From an uncultured Gammaproteobacteria bacterium (lineage in GTDB: Bacteria; Pseudomonadota; Gammaproteobacteria; Steroidobacterales; JABDMI01): DNA of 7,972 nt. Positions 4,955 to 7,972 of the stretch are shown here, piece by piece. The DNA lies in contig CALHVH010000060.1 in the NCBI GenBank assembly GCA_938039225.1, forward strand, positions 1 through 7,972, in the 5' to 3' direction. The notes beneath the pieces are model-generated. The model was not told where the DNA came from. It saw only the letters and a program-made list of their open reading frames with translations, and did no database searches. The position numbers and the translations under genes were made by a program. Positions within the stretch are counted from its first letter, which is position 1. Each line of letters starts with the position of its first letter.

Positions 4955-7304
4955 TATCATGCCTTATTAATGATGACTGGGAATATATGGTTTTGAATCG
5001 ACTTTGTTTCACCAGAATCATCCATAAGAAAATACTCAGCATAATAATACTCATGCCACCACCACCTCCACCGCTGTTATCAGCAGGAGGCGTTGGTGTA
5101 GGTGCCGGTGGTGTGGGTGCAGCTGCAGTGGTGACACTCACCTCATTACTAACACTGGCAGCTCCTGTGCTATTACTTGCGGTTACTCTGTACGCATAGG
5201 TGGTACTGGCATTAATATCGCTATCAGAAAAACTAGTGACATTAGCAGCCACAGTGGCTAACTGACTAAAAGCACCAGAGTCCACACTACGTTCAATAAT
5301 AAATTCATCTTCATTATCACTATTATCTTGCCAAGCTAGATCCACACTGGTACCAGCAGTATTAATACTTGCTGACAAATTACTGACGGCATTAGGCTCA
5401 ATACCCAAAGTAATAGTTGAAGTATTACTTGCCGCTGATGAACCTCCTACATTGAAAGCTATAATCCGATAATCATATGACTCACCTGCATTCACGGCAC
5501 TATCAAGAAAAGACGTAGCGTTTATCCCGACTTGAGTAAGTTCAGAAAAATTTCCAGAATTCACACTACGCTCAATAATAAAACCATCTTCATTATCACT
5601 ATTATCTTGCCAGCTTATATTCACTACTGGACTAGGAGCACTAGAGTCTAATTGTGCTAAAGCATTAGATGCCGCCGTTGGTGATGAAACCACAGAGATT
5701 GCAAACGTACTTTGAACGCTATCATTACTTTGATTAACATCAATGATTTCAGCACTATCACCCACACTAACACTGTGAGTTTGCATGAAATTATTTGCAT
5801 TTACTAAGCTTGTTACATTGAGATTAATTGGTGCCGTTAAGGCACTTAAATTACATGAGTACTCTTGATTAGAATTTGTTATAGAACAGGCAACACCATT
5901 TACTGAGGCTGATTGAAAAACTCCACTACCATTTGGCAAGCTACCGTTTACATTGATAGAAGATACTTGTTCAAATGAGGAATCATCAATAGCAATTGAA
6001 TAATCAGTAAGGATAGACTCGCCTACGGCTACATTACTAGGGTTTGAGCTGTTTGCAGTAATACTCAAATCTGTTGGAAAATTAAAACATGCCGATTTAT
6101 CACTTATACTTGAAATATCCGCACTTATCACATCGATTGAGCAGTTTGAAAACCCCGTGGAACTACTATTCACCGAAGGAGCCATTATAAAGGCCCCACT
6201 ACATAAATTGCCTGAACCATCATGACTAGCTCCAAAATTATGACCCATTTCATGAGCAACAATTAATGAGGTTACGGCCGTATTTGGATTACCGTTTCGA
6301 CGTAGCAGTTGAGAGTTCCCAGTACTTGCTCCTCTTGAATTACATAACACATCTACAAAAGCGGTACCTACCGTGGTGCCATTGAAGTCTCTTCCGGTAA
6401 CTAAATGCAACAAAGCTTGAGGATTTTTCACAAAACCTAAAGAACCACTACGCTTCTTATCACGCATATCATCCAGTAAGTCGCTCGAATCTAGGGTTGT
6501 TGAAAACACATTGCTAGTTAAAAACTCTAGAGTTAATGTATCAAACTTAACTTCAAAGTCATTAAAGTAAAATCCTTCAACCATATTGATTAATGCTAAG
6601 GCTTCTTGCTGCGCTTCTGCTGCTGAAGAAAAAGCATCCTGGTATTCGGTGTCAAATACAAACTCAACCTCAGCTATTAAACACACTCCGTCTGCAAAGT
6701 CAGTACATATATCTGCTAAAGATATATTACTCTGTGCCACTGCCGACTTATTTTGAACCGACTGAAGCGAGGTATTTTTTGTACGAAGTGTTTTATTTGT
6801 TAGTTGCGAATATATAGCGTCTGCAGAACTCGCTTGTGATTTTTTCTCTGCATGATTGTGAGAAGCAACACCACAATGTAAAGACTCACCTTGTATTGAC
6901 TCTGCAACGCTTAACGCTGTTAAACCCTTGTGCAAAACACCAGACTCAATTGAATCATTCAAAGTGCTTGACGCAACATACTCATCAATCACATAAGTGT
7001 GTTTCTCTAGAGACACTATTCCGGTCCAGTGCTGATTAATTCGTGAAATACGATACCAACTGTTGTCGTGACCTTCTAGCTTTCCTGAGTAATGTTTAGC
7101 AAAGCCTTGTTCGGTAAGAGAAGATTTGCTACTTTGAACTCTATCAAGCAATTGACGATTTTCTTTTAAGCTTAAATTATGCTTTACTCCGGACACACTG
7201 AGTTTAATATCATGGTCTAGTTCTTTGCTGATATCCTTTCCCATTAAAGAACTTGAAAACAAAACCACTAAAAAGAGTGAAAAAAATTTCTTTGCCTTAT
7301 CCAT
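4947..7304 (-). CDS. Secreted M12B (adamalysin/reprolysin-like) zinc metalloprotease with FN3 domains
   Basis: This is a 785-residue modular secreted protease. A signal peptide (1 to about 22) is followed by a propeptide (about 23-195) with a single Cys144 in LHCGVA, resembling the ADAM cysteine switch. The reprolysin-like domain (about 205-408) has HLVTGRDFNGTTVGTAF (300-316), the zinc site HEMGHNFGASH (H351, E352, H355, H361) and the Met-turn IMAPS (M374). A DUF11-like domain (about 411-538) comes next, then two FN3 domains (about 553-633 and 636-726) sharing WQDNSDNED and FIIERSV. The tail is a Pro/Thr linker (730-740), six Gly (745-750), a hydrophobic segment (751-765) and a basic end. 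The latter resembles the GlyGly-CTERM signal processed by rhombosortase, though with an unusually long 20-residue end. An AAAAGG Shine-Dalgarno stands 7 bases before the ATG. Substrate is unknown; degradation of extracellular protein is the likely role. Confidence 0.92.
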   Translation of the reverse strand: MDKAKKFFSLFLVVLFSSSLMGKDISKELDHDIKLSVSGVKHNLSLKENRQLLDRVQSSKSSLTEQGFAKHYSGKLEGHDNSWYRISRINQHWTGIVSLEKHTYVIDEYVASSTLNDSIESGVLHKGLTALSVAESIQGESLHCGVASHNHAEKKSQASSADAIYSQLTNKTLRTKNTSLQSVQNKSAVAQSNISLADICTDFADGVCLIAEVEFVFDTEYQDAFSSAAEAQQEALALINMVEGFYFNDFEVKFDTLTLEFLTSNVFSTTLDSSDLLDDMRDKKRSGSLGFVKNPQALLHLVTGRDFNGTTVGTAFVDVLCNSRGASTGNSQLLRRNGNPNTAVTSLIVAHEMGHNFGASHDGSGNLCSGAFIMAPSVNSSSTGFSNCSIDVISADISSISDKSACFNFPTDLSITANSSNPSNVAVGESILTDYSIAIDDSSFEQVSSINVNGSLPNGSGVFQSASVNGVACSITNSNQEYSCNLSALTAPINLNVTSLVNANNFMQTHSVSVGDSAEIIDVNQSNDSVQSTFAISVVSSPTAASNALAQLDSSAPSPVVNISWQDNSDNEDGFIIERSVNSGNFSELTQVGINATSFLDSAVNAGESYDYRIIAFNVGGSSAASNTSTITLGIEPNAVSNLSASINTAGTSVDLAWQDNSDNEDEFIIERSVDSGAFSQLATVAANVTSFSDSDINASTTYAYRVTASNSTGAASVSNEVSVTTAAAPTPPAPTPTPPADNSGGGGGGMSIIMLSIFLWMILVKQSRFKTIYSQSSLIRHDNA
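4962..4966 (-). promoter_or_regulatory. Shine-Dalgarno of the lipoprotein gene inside the protease gene
   Basis: TAAGG on the minus strand lies within the last codons of the protease gene. It is 7 bases from the ATG at 4954-4952 and only 1 base from the ATG at 4960-4958, which favours the inner start. Confidence 0.6.
5283..5333 (-). repeat. DNA repeat copy in the second FN3 domain
   Basis: These 51 bases match 5562-5612 at 48 positions without gaps. They encode the WQDNSDNED...FIIERSV stretch of the second fibronectin type III domain. The copies are 279 bp (93 codons) apart, equal to one FN3 unit. Confidence 0.9.
5562..5612 (-). repeat. DNA repeat copy in the first FN3 domain
   Basis: This is the partner of 5283-5333, in the first fibronectin type III domain of the protease. 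Identity is 48 of 51 bases, including silent positions, which suggests a tandem domain duplication or later gene conversion. Confidence 0.9.
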
Positions 7305-7332
7305 AAAATAACCTTTTAATAGATAGAAAAAA

Positions 7333-7360
7333 GTCTATACACAATGCTTACTATATAGAC
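7333..7360. repeat. Inverted repeat GTCTATA-N14-TATAGAC in the protease promoter region
   Basis: The arms (7333-7339 and 7354-7360) are perfect complements with centres 21 bp apart, two helical turns. One arm overlaps the proposed -10 box and the other lies just past the expected transcription start. That geometry suits a repressor dimer, but AT-rich chance pairing is possible. Confidence 0.5.
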
Positions 7361-7378
7361 ACATAAGCTATTTGACAT
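7350..7378 (-). promoter_or_regulatory. Possible promoter of the metalloprotease-lipoprotein operon
   Basis: On the minus strand, ATGTCA (7378-7373, 4 of 6 to the -35 consensus) is followed after 17 bases by TATAGT (7355-7350, 5 of 6 to the -10 consensus). Transcription would begin near 7343, about 40 bases before the start codon. The -10 box overlaps one arm of an inverted repeat (7333-7360). Confidence 0.38.
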
Positions 7379-7516
7379 AATAACAGACATATTGTTCACA
7401 AACAGTATCACATGCAGTTCGAGACACTTTTATTTTTTAGCAATAGGACTAAAATAATTAATAGTATTAATAACTTATCTAAAGCTGTACCTAAAATTAA
7501 TTTACAGAGTTATACA

Positions 7517-7537
7517 TGCACATGAGTGTGATGTGCA
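7517..7537. repeat. Perfect 7-7-7 inverted repeat TGCACAT-N7-ATGTGCA
   Basis: The arms 7517-7523 and 7531-7537 are perfect complements around GAGTGTG. It is far (about 200 bp) upstream of the protease start and about 190 bp beyond the stop of the next gene. It could be a regulator site or a small RNA hairpin; it has no T tract on either strand to act as a terminator. Confidence 0.5.
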
Positions 7538-7612
7538 AATTACTGATCGATTATGAAAAATCAAATATGGGAGTGGGAGTGTAAGGTGAGTTATTGAAAC
7601 CAAGTCTGGTCC

Positions 7613-7624
7613 TACTCTAGAGTA
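7613..7624. repeat. Perfect 12-bp palindrome TACTCTAGAGTA
   Basis: The sequence is identical on both strands over 12 bases and does not extend further. It lies in non-coding DNA downstream of the partial minus-strand gene. Its role is unknown and it may be chance. Confidence 0.35.
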
Positions 7625-7729
7625 ATTAGTTAAGCACTTAAAATTTCTTTAGCCTAAAAATACTCTGAGCAGGAGTGGAAGAGACTTTTCTAGTATAAAC
7701 GAGTTGTTGAATAGTTAAGATTTAAGATG

Positions 7730-7972
7730 TTAATCAAAAACAATTGAACACGCCGAATAATTAGTAAACTTTTCATCCCAACGTCTTACATCATTCGCTC
7801 TTCGCCAGCGCCTATGCCAAAACTCCATCATACAAATTCCTGAATCCAGTTGAATGATCATCGTATCTAACTCTTTAACTTGATTGTAAGGCGGATATGT
7901 ATCTCGTTCGCCCCAAGTTAAGCCGCCACGTTCAGCCGCATATTCAAGCCAAAAGGCTTTGGGATTTATCCA
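7730..7972 (-). CDS. C-terminal end of an unrecognised Trp/Arg-rich protein (5' end outside window)
   Basis: The minus-strand frame is open from the window edge to a TAA at 7732-7730, giving 80 residues of a C-terminus. I do not recognise the family. The composition looks like real protein: six Trp in 80 residues, YPPYNQVKELD around 26-36, and a basic-aromatic stretch FWHRRWRRANDVRRWD (51-66) before the end at SACSIVFD. Two Cys (47 and 75) are present. There is no hydrophobic segment or signal in the visible part. It reads towards the protease gene on the same strand, but 425 bp separate them, so they need not be co-transcribed. Because the sequence is cut, length, start and function cannot be stated. 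Confidence 0.72.
   Translation of the reverse strand, partial: WINPKAFWLEYAAERGGLTWGERDTYPPYNQVKELDTMIIQLDSGICMMEFWHRRWRRANDVRRWDEKFTNYSACSIVFD

Larger units (their letters stand above)
7305..7729. other. AT-rich intergenic region without a credible gene
   Basis: These 425 bases lie between the protease gene and the upstream minus-strand gene. They hold the probable protease promoter and three inverted repeats (7333-7360, 7517-7537, 7613-7624). All frames are broken by frequent stops; the longest reading frame I followed is only 22 codons (7516-7584, plus strand) with no good Shine-Dalgarno. I see no tRNA, no strong terminator for the upstream gene and no insertion-sequence end. Confidence 0.7.

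Noticed and set aside
4987..5199. 70-codon plus-strand reading frame with a Pro run
   Set aside because: It is antisense to the protease C-terminus; the Pro run is simply the complement of the Gly codons.
5283..5612. Repeated blocks as a possible CRISPR-like or mobile repeat
   Set aside because: There are only two copies, 279 bp apart, in frame within FN3 domains; they are explained by domain duplication.
6593..7039. Two plus-strand reading frames of 74 and 67 codons (6593-6817 and 6836-7039)
   Set aside because: Both are antisense to the propeptide and catalytic-domain coding region of the protease, with low-complexity Leu/His/Gln-rich translations and no Shine-Dalgarno.
7372..7377. Plus-strand TTGACA as a -35 box for a rightward promoter
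   Set aside because: There is no acceptable -10 box 16-18 bases downstream and no plus-strand gene follows.
7516..7584. 22-codon plus-strand frame starting MHMSVMCKL
   Set aside because: It is too short, lacks a good Shine-Dalgarno and lies in an AT-rich gap where such a frame is expected by chance.
7670..7700. ACTC/GAGT hairpin followed by T residues on the minus strand as terminator of the partial gene
   Set aside because: The stem is only 4 bp with a 7-base loop, too weak to call.

Overview
The window looks like chromosome of an AT-rich, probably marine, heterotrophic gammaproteobacterium. The fatty-acid oxidation proteins resemble gammaproteobacterial FadD and FadE-like proteins, and the secreted protease has a Gly-rich C-terminal anchor of a kind common in that class. 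Kangiellaceae-like bacteria are a guess that cannot be confirmed from this sequence alone.

Left part, plus strand (1-2998): the 3' end of a long acyl-CoA dehydrogenase gene closes with a clear intrinsic terminator. A complete fadD-type acyl-CoA ligase gene follows, with its own probable promoter, and a glutathione S-transferase gene lies 18 bp behind it, probably in the same transcript. The ligase makes acyl-CoA and the dehydrogenase performs the first oxidation step of beta-oxidation; the transferase may deal with electrophilic by-products, which is inference. A strong hairpin with A and T runs on both sides (3051-3083) sits between this block and the convergent minus-strand block and probably ends transcription from both sides.

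Middle part, minus strand (3104-4316): three small genes, a DUF2853 protein, a two-helix DUF202 membrane protein and a GFA/CENP-V-type zinc protein. They have gaps of 66-109 bp and no evident common theme.

Right part, minus strand (4466-7304): a 785-residue secreted M12B-type (adamalysin/reprolysin-like) metalloprotease with signal peptide, propeptide with a single cysteine in an ADAM-like HCGV setting, HExxHxxGxxH catalytic site, a DUF11-like domain, two near-duplicate fibronectin type III domains, a Pro-rich linker and a hexaglycine-plus-transmembrane tail. Its stop codon overlaps the start of a small DUF6174-like lipoprotein gene, so the two are probably translationally coupled. This protease-lipoprotein pair is the most interesting part of the window.

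Right edge: an AT-rich intergenic stretch (7305-7729) carries the likely protease promoter and three inverted repeats. After it lies the C-terminal end of an unrecognised Trp/Arg-rich minus-strand protein that runs off the window. No RNA genes, insertion sequences or CRISPR arrays were seen.
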